Assembly: GCA_003116995.1 (NCBI GenBank)
Contig: BDSL01000015.1
Span: forward strand, 682,001 to 746,000
Length of the DNA: 64,000 nucleotides
DNA from: Yamagishiella unicocca
Taxonomy: Eukaryota; Chlorophyta; Chlorophyceae; Chlamydomonadales; Volvocaceae
Reading direction: 5' to 3'
Part shown: in pieces, positions 25,901 to 37,565 of the stretch
Position numbering within the stretch: position 1 is the first letter of the stretch
How the letters are laid out: every line of letters begins with the position of its first letter
Program-made: the position numbers and the translations under genes
The notes under the pieces: generated by a model
What the model saw: only the letters and a program-made list of their open reading frames with translations
The model's database searches: none
Told to the model about the DNA's origin: nothing

Positions 25901-27208
25901 CCCAGCGCAGGTGGTTTCAAGTGGACGCAGCTGCGCCTGCCTACATGGACGAGGGGACGGCTGGAGGCCGATCCGAAGCGCGCCAGTCGGACAGTGCTTA
26001 GGTACGCTTGGGTGCGGTGGCCTCACCGGGTGTATCGATGATGGTGAGGTTCGGGCAGTGCTTGTACTCCATGCGTACCACGATTTCGCGAGAAGCAAAG
26101 CGCTGCTCCCGCTCGAGCATCGCGTTGTCGGCATCTATGTACGCCTAGGCAAAAAATGTTCTAATGTTTTCAAAGCTTGACGGCGGGCGAACTGAGAGAC
26201 ATTTGCAACTTGGGCAGTGACAAGCAGTAAACTCTTCAACAGAGGCGCGATATTCAATGTGCACAGGTGAACCCCAAGAGTCCCCTCCGTACGCAGTCGT
26301 GCGGTGCTGCTTGGCATGGCAGACTCTGTCGAGCAGTGATGATGCGTGGCGCACCTGCAGTTCTGGCAGCGTTAGCTCCTGTTCACTGACACCGTCATCC
26401 AGTTTCAGGTAGCAGGACGGAGTGGAGCAGGAGCCGTTGTACTGCGCCGTTGACGCAATACGAGGGCGGGCGAAAGGTACGTTTGCCATCAGGGCGTCGT
26501 CAGGAGGGAATGGGTGCGCAGGCGACGGAGCAGCAGCCGGCAGGCTCTGAGCCATACATGGCAGGGGTGATAGCCGGTTGATGGCGCACCTTCATGTTGA
26601 TTGCGATTGGCCTCCGGGTCTTGGTGCCGCCGCCGACGCTGTTGAACTGCGCGCAAGTGATACGGTGCGCTTGTTAGGGAACGCAATGGGTGTCAAAACG
26701 GCAGCAGGCTGTGTACGTATGCTCACCTGGAAGCCCATCAGCGCCTCAATCAGCGCTGCCAAGGGGGTTGGCAGGGAGGAAGGGTGAGCAGGGCAACGGA
26801 GGCGAAATGCGAGGGCCAGTCAGGCAGGATGCGGGGGCTTATGGCTTGCTGTTCGCTGAATACGGATCGACACACAACACCAGACGCCCAAACAACGCTG
26901 AATAGCGCCTCCGAACTCACCTGACTTCCCATCGGTCTGGTGGCCTACCACCAAGATTGCTGGGGCATCGAATGGCTTATTGAAAGACTGTGCTAGCGTG
27001 TGCAGCTCGTTGTACGCATCTGCGATAGGGGGTACCCCGGCAGGCCGCAGTTGCCGGCAGGCCTTTTTTGCTGTCAGGCCGCATCGCCGCGCTGCAACGA
27101 CGCTTTCTCACCGTAAAGGCGCTCATGTCCGCGAAGCAAGCCTTTGCTGCTGCGGTCCTGCACCTGGTCCTGTACATCCAGTGCCCCGTCGTCGCCAGCA
27201 CGGGCCAT
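19904..27208 (-). CDS. Dynamin-related GTPase of the ARC5/DRP5B type (chloroplast division)
   Basis: Exon 1 is 27208-27112 (MARAGDDG...HERLY) and splices to 27019 to give LYDAYNELHTLAQSFNKPFD. Next come the G1 P-loop GHQTDGKS, ALIEALMGFQ, then FNSVGGGTKTRRPIAINMK (switch-I region), TIIDTPG (G3), VLVSTKFD (G4), GEGPFFT, SVPSGRVGSGPD, VPTIVPLLEHEQRATQQRID, NSGMRLYGGAQFHRSMTEF, NACGLDYEGGHDGVNYVRTA, LEATLWNRQ, AAELKFNCFFLMPLVDAFP and VERLQRKFHSIHSTLVHGPS. TAG ends the gene at 19904. These segments follow Arabidopsis ARC5 in order, from memory. ARC5-type dynamins form a cytosolic contractile ring that constricts the dividing chloroplast. The C-terminal 100 or so residues (Ala/Gln-rich) look disordered. 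About 20 exons; some edges around 24.3-25.9 kb are approximate. It is divergent from the glycyl-tRNA synthetase gene. Confidence 0.85.
20746..20815 (+). repeat. Copy of a dispersed repeat, in a DRP5B-like intron
   Basis: Begins TTCAGTGTCAGGCGATG and continues with CCCGATG, TTCT, GGTATGGAACCCATTGTA. The same order recurs at 41070-41135 and 42020-42083, so this is a dispersed element. Confidence 0.7.
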
Positions 27209-27883
27209 AGTTGGGGGCGGGATGAAGTCGCGTCCAGCTCGATCGGTTGCGATTATATAAGTGAGCTTGCTCACTATAAAACTTTTAAAACAGTGGGCGT
27301 GGGCCAATAATTAAGTTGAGCGAAACAGCAGTGGAGATGTACGTATCAAAGTCAGCGAAGGGTCGCCCTGTCAGGAGGTCGTAGTTATTCTTGATGGATC
27401 GTGAAAGGGTTCGGTCTACAAGACCTGTTTGCATGCCGACGTGGCCGGCATAATCGCGACAGCGACAGCTTATGGATTCTATCGTACTGATAGCCTGGCA
27501 ACCAGAATTTGTGCGATGGCACCTAACCAACCCGGTGCTGGGGCCTGCACGCGAAGGTGCATTCATCCTTAGTTTCTGGCGGCTAGGCAACGCAAGTGTT
27601 CAAAATCACGCCTCAGCCACCAGGTATTTCTGTGCGCTGCCGGCCACCTCACAACAGCGTGTCCTTTGTTGCAATTGCAATACTGCAATCAAACATATTG
27701 TCCTAATTTAATTTGGCTTACAAAAGACCTTATCAAGAGGTAAGGTGGACGCCGCGAGCGACCCATATCATACCGCTGCGCTCGCTGAGCTCGATTTGCA
27801 TCCTGCACTGTCCAATATAACTTGCTTGCTTCCATCGCAAGCTCGTGCGACCAGATGCATGTCAGTCGTCATATGTGCAAGCA
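27209..27883. promoter_or_regulatory. Bidirectional promoter region of DRP5B-like and glycyl-tRNA synthetase genes, with a 16-bp inverted repeat
   Basis: The two starts are about 675 bp apart and divergent. At 27260-27275 AGTGAGC TT GCTCACT forms a perfect hairpin. It is flanked by TATATAA on one side and TATAAAA on the other, so both could serve as TATA boxes: the first for the minus-strand gene, whose ATG lies about 45 bp beyond it, the second less clearly. No other gene is seen here. Confidence 0.5.
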
Positions 27884-30800
27884 ATGCGTGCAGGTGTAAA
27901 TATGAACCTGCTGGGCAACCCCATCCGGGGCTTCACCCCATTCAAGCAACATCAAAAGGGCATCAAGGCTCGTGCTCTGCTGCCGCGCGCTCAACCGTTG
28001 CGCCTTGGTGTGGCTGTCCCCGCCGGGGCACGCAGCCTCGTTCGCGTGGACGCCGCGGCTCCTGCTGCGGCGACGCATGCACCTGCTGCCGCGACGCCGG
28101 CATCCGCTGCCGGCAACGCAGATGCCGCAGCAGCACAGCGCAGCGGCCTTGTGAAGGGCGCTCCGTCCTTCCAGGAAGCTATCGCAAAGCTGCAGGAGTA
28201 CTGGGCATCGGTGGGCTGCGCCATCTGGCTGCCGCACAACACCGAGGTGAGCTAACTCATCAGATGGGAGTCCCAAGCTGCGGGTGTCACGGGCTAGGAT
28301 CCACCGAGTCACGCATAACACGTGCCCTCGACTCTCTAATGCATATTTGTTCGTGCTCTCGCGTCCAAGATGCAACGCTGCCCTCCCTCGCGTCCTGCCG
28401 CCGGGATCAGGTGGGCGCTGGCACCATGAACCCCGCGACCTTCCTCCGCGTGCTGGGCCCGGAGCCCTGGAACGTGGCGTACGCGGAGCCCTCCATCCGC
28501 CCCGACGACTCGCGTTACGGCGACAACCCCAACCGCCTGCAGCGCCACACGCAGTTCCAGGTGCGTGAGCCGCGGGTTGGAGGTTGCAGGTGGAGCTGCA
28601 GGGGGGGCGGCGCGACCTGCTGGGTGGTGGGGGGGCGGGGTGAGGGTGCACCAACCGGGTTGTTATGCGGGCGGCGGACCCTCCGGCTTTTGGGGGTTGG
28701 GGCGAACCTGCTGGTTGTTGCTGGCGGCAGACCCTGCAGCCGGTGAACCCGCTGGCTGGGGCAGATGAAGCTGTGGGGGCGAGGGGCTGGGGCTGGGGGG
28801 GCAGCACGGTTGCGCGGCGTGGCCTGGGGTAGGAAAGGCGGCGAGGGGGGGGACGCGGTGTCGAGCTGGTGGTGGGAAATGGGTTGTGGGTAGTTGAAGA
28901 AGCTGCGAACAGCGGGTGTGACCGCCTGGCGGCACTGCCCCACCTGGTGACACTGCCCTACCTGGTGGCACTGCCATCGTCTATGTGTCGGGTGTCGAAT
29001 ACCGCATGGCCGTCGCACCCCCCTCCCCTTCCCTTCTACGCCGTTTCCCACGGGTTTGCTCCCCCCCCCGCTGCAGGTCATTCTGAAGCCGGACCCCGGC
29101 AATGCGCAGGAGCTGTACCTGGGCAGCCTGGAGGCGCTGGGTATTGACACCAAGGTAGTCACAGGCGGCGGGGCTAGCGGGGCGGCCTGAGGCGGTGTCC
29201 GGGGCGGCCTGAGGCGGTCTCGTGCGGAATGGCGGGGCGGACTGACGACTGAGGCGGTCTTGTGCGGCCTAGCGGCGCGGCTCTGTGTGCCCATGCGACC
29301 GGGATGGCTACCCTTGAGGGGACACAGAGGGTTCTGAGGGCCGCCTGACAGGGCTGCGCCTTGACGTTGTGCCGGCTGCCCAACAGCGAGGCTGCTGCTG
29401 GAGATGTCGGAATGGGCGGCGCGTGGCGCCCCGCAACTGGTGGCTAGCGCTGCGCGCGGGCCCATGACTTGCCGCGATCCTTGAGGCCCTGGTTGCTAAG
29501 TAGTAGGAATAGGGCCGGCGGGTAGCCAGGCGGGTACGGGGCCGACAGGGCTGCGCAAAGCGGCAGCGAGTACTCTTGCGTCACACGCGCGTCGCTGCTT
29601 CTGGCGGCTTCTCGGCCTAGGAGCAACCCTCTCACGTAGCTTGCAGTCGCGGTCTCGGTGCTGCCGGACAATGCCCCAGCAACCTGCCCACCGCATGTGA
29701 CTGCAACCCCCAGCAGCAGTACTTTCCGTGCGTCGTTTCCGCCAATTTCTCGCCACGCAACGCCAACAGGTCTGCTAGTCATATGGCCGGCATATGCAAC
29801 ACGCATTTACGAAATTCGTTCCCTCGTCGTGCGGCGTCCCCCACCACCTTTCCGAGCCCACCTATGGGGGTCCCTCGTCACCGCCATCTCCCCCCCCGCT
29901 GCCCCTCAGGTCCATGACGTCCGCTTCGTGGAGGACAACTGGGAGAGCCCCGTGCTGGGCGCGTGGGGGCTGGGCTGGGAGGTCTGGCTTGACGGCATGG
30001 AGGTGACCCAGTTCACCTACTTTCAACAGGTGGGGGCGGCCGGGGCGGGGTGGGGCGGAGCGGGACGGGCTCCTGACGCCCCTCAAATATCCCTTCGGTG
30101 CTAGCCTGCACCACCACCAAACCCCCCAAACCCACCCGGGCGCATGCACTCCCACGTGCTCCCACGCACTCCACGCAGGCGGGTGGCCGCCCCCTCGATG
30201 CTCCGGCTGTGGAGATCACGTACGGCCTGGAGCGCATCATGATGTCGCTCCAGGGAGTGACCAACTTCAAGGACATCCGGTACGCGGGGAAAGGGAGGGA
30301 GGGATGGAGGGGGTTGTCAAAGAAATCCGCGAATCCACGGCCGAAAAAAGGGCGATGACGATGGGGATCCCAGTAGATGTGGTTGGAGGAGGGTTTCGAG
30401 GAAGACCCGTGGATGCCCGAAAAAACCCGTTTAGGACAGACGTTTTGATATGCATGCTGGAGAACTGGGTTGGGGATACTAAAGCCGAAGGTCGTAATAT
30501 GACCTTTGGCGGCTGGAGGAGGGGGGGTGCGAGCTGTGTGGAGGCTGTGGACGAGCGAAGGCGAGTGGGGGGCGAGTGGGGGCCGAGGCGGAGCCGGGAG
30601 AGGTGGGAAATCCATCGTCGGGAAGTGCCACCCAACCACCTGCCTGACCCGGCAACCTGCATGTGACGTTTAGCCACACCGAGTGCCGTGTGCCGCCGCC
30701 CCCACCCCCCCGCGCCGCCGCAGCTACTCCCCGGGCATGACGTACGGCGAGATGTTCTACCAGAACGAGTACGAGATGTCCTGCTACAACCTGGACGAGG

Positions 30801-33800
30801 CTGACGTGGCCGACCAGCGCGCGCGCTTCGACCTGTACGACAAGTAAGCCTCCCCAGCACCACCACCACCACCATCACCACGCGTCCTCCCTGCCGGCGG
30901 ACGCTCGGCGGCCTCCCTTGTCTGCGTGCTTGAACACAACCCGCCGGCCCGCAACCCCCGATCGTGCTCCGTGCAAACCCTGCGACCGACCCCCTCGCCG
31001 TCGCCCCACGCCTCCCTCCCACTCCTCTCACCTCACCTCCTCACTCCCCCTGGGCCCTGGCGGACCACTCCAGGGAGGCCCGGCGCCTTCTCGCCAAGCG
31101 CCTGCCCATCCCCGCCTACGACCACCTGCTGAAGCTGTCTCACACCTTCAACATAATGGACGCCCGCGGGGCGGTGGGAGTCACGGAGCGCGCCGATTGC
31201 TTCGCGACGCTGCGCGGCCTGGCGCGTGAGATCACCGGTGAGGGCCGGCGCACGAGCTGGAAAGAGCACGACGACGACCCACCGCCCCCTCCTCCCTCCT
31301 CCACAAATTAGCACCTTCACCTGGCAATGTCTCTCCTCCTTCGTCGACTGCCGGCTTCCTTCGCTCCCCAAGCGGACCTTCTGGGGGACTCAGCCGGCTC
31401 AGCCACCTCCCGCACCTCCACACGAATCCGTGCCATCCGTGCCTTCCCCCCTCATCATTCCTATTCCCATATTGGCTTCCCTCACAAACACCCCATCCTT
31501 CCCACCTGGTCCATCCTTCCCACCTGGTCCATCCCTCCCACCTGGTCTCTGTCGCCTCAGGGCTGTGGGTGTCGCGCCGCGAGGAGCTGGAGTACCCGCT
31601 GGGCCTTATCCCCGCGCCGGACAGCGTCCCGCCCTCCCGCCCTGCGGCGTCGGCGTCCACCTCCCCGCGTACCTTCGTGCTGGAGGTCGGCACGGAGGAG
31701 CTGCCGCCTGATGACGTGGTGAGCGCCGTCAACCAGCTCAGGTGAGGGGGAAGGGAGGAGGGGAAATACACACCACACCGGTGAGTTGGCAAAGGAGGGG
31801 CGCAGGGGGCGGCTCGGGTGGTGGCATAAAAACCGTTTACACAGGGGGCGGCTCAGGTGGGAGAGGGGTGCAAGGGGCGGCGGCCGCGGCATGGCATGGG
31901 AGGGGGGAGGTGCTGGGTGTGTTGGCCAATAGCACGGCACGGGTCCGATGCCTGGTCCACATTACACCTCATGCCGCGTTGCTGTTCGGCTTTCGCCACG
32001 AGGAGCCGTCATGGGCCACCCTCACCGCCACATCATCATTATCACCACCATCATTATCATCGGTGGTGCCCTCCGTAACGGCGTCCTCGCTGGTCCCTGC
32101 GCCAGGGAGCGGATGACGGCGCTGCTGGCCAAGCTGCGCCTGACCCACGGGTCGCTGCACGTCGAGGGCACTCCCCGCCGCCTGGCTGTGGTGGTGGAGG
32201 CGCTGGGCGCCCGGCAGGCGTCGGAGGAGGCCAAGGTGCGGAGCGGCCACCTTAACCACGGCGACAGGGCAGGACGGGACGGGACGGGACAATGGCACTG
32301 CCACGGCTGGCGCGGTGGCCCATGGGAGCGGGGTCCGTGTTCCAGTTGCGGTCGGGTTCGTCCCCAACCCCTCCATCTCCTCTCCTCTCGTTCGCAGGTT
32401 CGCGGGCCTCCCGTCAAGTCGGCCTTCAGCGCTGACGGCGCCCCCACTAAGGCGCTGGAGGGCTTCTGCCGCAAGAACGGCGTGGACGCGGCCTCGGTGA
32501 CGCGCGAGGCCGACGCCAAGGGCGTCGAGTACGTGTACGCGGTGGTGCGGGATGCAGGACGCGCGGCGGCCGAGGTGCGGGACCATAAAGGGGCGGGGAG
32601 CCGGGGGGCCGGAGGAGGGTGTGCGTGCGGCTGGCGGGGACAGGGTGGCGCGGATACCCGGGCTGCTGATGCGCGACGAGGGGGGGGGACCGAGGAGGGT
32701 TCGAGGGAGGCCCGAGGAGGCAGCGCGCAAGACGCACGTCGACGGCCTCATTCCACCCGACCGCAAACGGCTTGGCCTGGACTTGACCCTGGCTGTTGCG
32801 CCGTATCCACTTGCCCACCACCTCACCTCACCGCATCTCACCGCATCTCACCTCACCTCGCCCGCCAGGTCCTGACCGACGAGCTTCCGGCGCTGGTGGC
32901 CGCGCTCTCGTTCAAGAAGTCGATGCGCTGGAACGGCCACGGCGCCGCCTTTAGCCGCCCCATGCGCTGGCTGCTGGCCATGCACGGCGACGTCGTGCTG
33001 CCGTTCGTGTACGGCGGGCTGCAGGTGCGCAGCCGTCCCTTTCCTTTCCGCCACTGCCGCGTCGCCGGCCCCTACGAAAGCAACACCACCTCATGGACGA
33101 AAGCAGCCCTGTACATGCCGTCGACTCTCACGTGACCCCTCCTCTCGGTGTTCCTGCTCTGCCCCCCGTATGTCACAAACGGTGTCCTACTCGCGTACTC
33201 GGGCATGGCTTTTCCTCGCAACCTCGCCCCCTGATGCCCCCGTAATCGCGCCCCCAGGCCGGCAGCTCCACCCGGGTGCTGCGCAACGCGCCCGTGCCCG
33301 AGCTGGAGGTGCGGGCGGCGGAGGAGTACCTGCCGGCGCTGGCAGCTGCGGGCATCACACTGAGCGCCAGCAGCCGCGCGGAGGCCATCTGGCGGGACGT
33401 GGCGGCGGCTGCGGCCAAGGTGGGCGGGATGGGGCGCGGGGCGGGGCGGGGCCAGGGCTTCCTCAACCGTTGATACCATCGTCATGCATGCGGTAACATG
33501 CCTTGTCACCATAGGCTCACCGCACACAGCCTGTGCTGCCATGCAATCGGGAATGGATGCTATCGCGTACCGGTATTGGCCCATTCGCGCAGCGCTGCCT
33601 TGTAGGTGCCAACTTGCCACGCCACGGCTTGTTGGTTGTTGATTGTTGGTTGTTGGTTGCTCCAGGTGGGCGGCTCCGTCCCCGAGTCCACCCGCGGCGA
33701 CCTGCTGGAGGAGGTGACCAACCTGGTGGAGAGCCCCACCGTCGTCATGGGCTCCTTCTCACCCGACTTCCTGGCGCTACCCAGGTGGGGAGCAAGAGTC

Positions 33801-36800
33801 TAGCCCCCGGTCTAGCTGCTAGAGCGGGGGCCGGTGGGGGGATGAAGCGGAAGGTTGGGCAGCACGTGGCTGGGTGGTGGTGTAGGGGCGCAGAAAGACG
33901 ATGGGCGGATAATGCGGCAGGGCATGGGAAAGGAACCTAGCCACAGCCCTTTCCCAAACATCCCAAACCGTAACCATTGGTTTACCGTGTGGCCCTCGCT
34001 CCTGTGCGACCGCCGTAACGTAAGGACGCCACCAGATCCTTTCACCACCCAACCCGCGCGGCCCTCCCGCACCACCCGCACCCTCACATCAAGGGCCTGT
34101 ACTTGGCGCCCCCTGTCTCCTCTCCTCGCGATCAAGTTCCCCAGCATGGAAACGTCTGTCCTAAACGGTTTTCCTTCGTACACGGGTTTTCCCTGCAGCC
34201 TCCTCTCCATTGTCGACTCCCCATATCCTACCCCATATCCTACCCCCACCCCGGCCACTCCCCGCCACCACGCCGGCTAGGTTCCGTCCTCCGCCTCCCA
34301 TGTCGTGTGACCGGGTCTTCTGCCCAACCCTCCCCTCCGTCCCGCCTCTCCGCAGCGAGGTGCTGGTGATGGTGATGCGCAAGCACCAGCGCTACTTCCC
34401 GGTCTTCACGCCCGACGGCAAGTCGCTGCTGCCGCACTTCATCACCGTCGCCAACGGCACCGTGGACGCCGCCGTGGTGGCGGCGGGCAACGAGGCGGTG
34501 CTGCGGGCCCGCTTCCAGGACGCCACCTTCTTCTACCGGGAGGACCTCAAGCAGCCGCTGGATGCGTTCAGGTGGGCGGCGGGGCGGGGAGGGGAGGATT
34601 GCAAAAAGGCCCCCGGTTACACGACATGGGTAGTGCAGCTGGCGCATAGTCTTCGGGCGCGTGGTTGTGGGCGCGTGCTGGAGCGCTTGGGGAGGTTTGG
34701 GGGAGGGGGTCCTGCGGGAGGGGAGAGGGGCGGTGAGGAGTGCAAGCTTCTGCATCGCCTGGGCGGAAAGGGACGGCAAGGCAGATCCGCGCTACAAGGC
34801 GCCATGCGGGCTTTTCAAGGTTTCTGAGATCGACGCATCTCGCATCGGTGCACTGGACGTCTCCTCGCGCCCCCCATGACCCCGGTCCATCCCTAACCCA
34901 CCCGTGTGTGTGTGTGTGGCAATCTCTCAAACCCTAAAACCCAAAACCCTAAAACCCTAAACCCTAAAACCCATCCCTAACCCATCTGTGTGTGTGTGTG
35001 TGCCAATCCCTCAACCTCGCCCCCTCCCACAGGCCCAAGCTGTCCGGCACCACCTTCCAGAAGGAGCTGGGCTCGCTGCTGGACAAGTCGGACCGGGCGG
35101 AGCGGCTGGTGGTGCCGCTGGCTGAGGCCGTTGCGGCGCAGCCCAACCAGTCCGCCTGGGCCTCTGCGGCCGTGCTTGACGTGGCCAAGGCGGCGGCGCA
35201 CCTGTGCAAGGCGGACCTGGCCACCAGCACCGTCACGGAGATGACGGCACTGGCGGGAACCATGGGTCGCCACTACGCCTACAAGGAGGTGCGGGAGCAG
35301 CAGCAGCCCCCGTGGCGCGCAGTAGGCGGATATGCGCATAGGCAGGAGCGGCAATATTGTCCGGCCGTGTCTGGTACCAGGATTCGCAGCACCCTTGGGT
35401 TTACCGCCCGTGCGATCACAACCGAGCATAGCAGGAACACCGCTGTGGCTCGGGCATCGCGGCATTCCACGTGTGGTGCCGCAATGCGTGACACCTGCGA
35501 TTCCTGGCCACACCCCTCAACGCCCTCGCGGTTCGGAAGCGCCCGCAGCCCTATTACGGCGACCCTCGTCGCCCCCGCCCCGCCGCCCGGTTTTTCTTGC
35601 ATCCACGGGTCTTCCTCGAACCCCCCCCGCACCTCGCTCGCTGGTGATGCCCCCGTCCTTGCAGGGCCAATCCGCGGCCGTGGCGGAGGCCATTTTCGAG
35701 GCGGCGCTGCCCCGCCAGGCGGGTGACATGCTGCCGTCCAGCCCGGCGGGTGTGCTGGTGGCGGTGGCGGACCGGCTGGACTCCCTGGTGGGCCTCTCAG
35801 CAGCCGGCTGCGCGCCCACGGCGGCCGCTGACCCGTACGGCCTGCGCCGCGCGGCGTACGGCATGCTGCAGGTACCGTTCCTCGAGGGAACGAGTCGGGG
35901 TTTTAGGACTCCACGTCGGGTTCCGGTGTGGTGATGCGTGTTCGAGAGCTTCTTTGCCAGGGCGTATTTTGCGTTGGAGAGCCGACCGGGTCCGCACCTG
36001 CATTCTGCGGTGTGCTGCGTGGCCGCGGTGAGGATTTTGTGGGATAGGGCTGACCCAGTTGGACCGGCTCGCTTCCCACAAACCTCTGCGGGACTCCCTC
36101 CCCTCCCCTCCCCTGCCCCCCCCCAATGCTCCAGCATGCGCCCACATCCTCGCTGTCCGCCGACCATGCGCCCACTATCTTGTCGTTTTTCGTGTCACCG
36201 GTTTCACACCCCCACCCCCGGTTTTATACACCCCCCCCCTTTCTCAGACGCTGGTCAACAACAACGTCAGCGTCAGCCTCCGCGCGGCTGTCTCAGCCGC
36301 CGCGGCGCTGCAGCCCATCCCCGTCTCGGCCGCCGTACAATCCGACGTGCTGTCGTACGTCGCGGGCCGGCTGGAGCAGCTGCTGAGCGACGGCGGCGCC
36401 CCTCCGGAGGTGGTGCGGGCGGTGCTGGCGGAGCGGGGAGACGACCCGGCCCTGGCCGCCAAGACAGTGGAGCAGCTCAAGGTGGGGCGGGCGGGAGGGA
36501 TAGAGTTGAAACTCGTGGGTTTTTAACCAACCAGGGAGGAAAACTAAATACTACTGGTAGCTGTCGGGCGGGGGGAGTTGCTGGGCGGGATGGGGTGGTC
36601 ACGGCGATGGAGCCACATCAGGAGCCTCTAGGGTGCCTCGTGGGACCATAGGGGTTCAGTTATGGCGATTCCGGTGCGATGCTGGTGTATCCGGTGCAGT
36701 GCTGGTGTCAGGGTGATCTGGCACAAACCCTTGCGACCGGCTACCGGTACTGCTGCTCCCCCCACGCTCGGGCCGATCCGGACGTGTCGCGCGCGGTGCC

Positions 36801-37565
36801 GCAGGCTGCGTGGGAGGCCGGCGAGGCGGGCAGCCTGCGACGCGTGATGGCGGCCTTCAGCCGGCCCACCCGCATCGTGCGCGGCAAGGAGGTGCCGGAC
36901 GCCTCGGTTGCGGTGGACCCCGCGCTGTTCGAGGGTGACGAGGAGCGGTTGCTGTTTGCTGCGTTCACGGAGGCGCGAGCGAAGGTGCGGAGGAGGTGGC
37001 GGGAGGAGGAGCGAGGGCTCGGCAGGGAGCGAGCCCGGCGGGTTGGCTTGGGTCGCGCCCTCATGGCGGTGGCCACTCTGTTTGTGGGTTTCGGTCGGTG
37101 TGGGCTGCGATGAGCACTGGCCGTGCGCGCGTGCAGATCCGCAGTCGGGCTACGCCGTCGCGTCTGGCGGCGCGCACGACACATTCCAGCTTGTCATCCA
37201 AGCCGGACAGCAACCGTGTACTCGCACCCTCCCCTCCTGGAGCGTAAAACGGTTTTCATACATCCCCTCCTGGAGCGTAAAACGGGTTTTATACATCCCC
37301 TCCTGGCACGCGATGCTCCAGTGCGCCACGTGACACCCGCTTCCTCCCCCCCTTCATGTCGCGCCTGCAGGTGACCCCCGCCTCGTCTGTGTCCGACTGG
37401 CTGGCTGCCGCGGAGCCGCTGCTCACCCCCATCGACCGCTTCTTCGAGAAGGTGTTCGTAATGTGCGAAGACACCGCAGTGCGCGCCAACCGCCTGGCGC
37501 TGCTGCGTGACCTGGCGGCACTGCCCCGGGGGGTCATGGACCTGTCGCAGCTGCCGGGCTTCTAG
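27884..37565 (+). CDS. Bacterial-type glycyl-tRNA synthetase, fused alpha-beta, organellar
   Basis: About 19 exons. After a leader rich in Arg, Ala and Leu (from the ATG at 27884 or the in-frame ATG at 27902), which looks like a transit peptide, comes the alpha part: [99 protein letters not shown] and [19 protein letters not shown] Pro/Ser linker near 31640 leads to the beta part: [112 protein letters not shown] and a C-terminal [20 protein letters not shown] before the TAG at 37563. The enzyme charges tRNA-Gly. The alpha2beta2 bacterial form is fused in plants (EDD1) and serves chloroplasts and mitochondria. All the main conserved blocks are present, so it looks functional. Confidence 0.92.
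34886..35020 (+). repeat. Direct duplication flanking the telomere-like array
   Basis: The order CCATCCCTAACCCA, C/T-rich, (GT)6-8, (G/C)CAATC(T/C)CTCAA occurs at about 34886-34930 and again at about 34970-35019, with the telomere-like tract between them. Confidence 0.75.
34926..34973 (+). repeat. Interstitial telomere-like array, (CCCTAAAA)n/(TTTTAGGG)n
   Basis: Lies in an intron of the glycyl-tRNA synthetase gene. It reads CCCTAAAA with one CCCTAAA and one CCCAAAA variant. On the other strand it is TTTTAGGG, the telomere unit known for Chlamydomonas. It is flanked on both sides by copies of CCATCCCTAACCCA followed by a (GT)n run and CAATC. Confidence 0.85.
37228..37310 (+). repeat. Tandem 33-bp repeat in the last glycyl-tRNA synthetase intron
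   Basis: The unit CCCCTCCTGGAGCGTAAAAC followed by GG(G)TTTTATACAT occurs twice, plus a partial third copy. Confidence 0.75.

Noticed and set aside
28515..29465. 316-residue Pro-rich minus-strand frame opposite the synthetase
   Set aside because: Antisense shadow of GC-rich introns and exons. The plus strand carries clear synthetase motifs.
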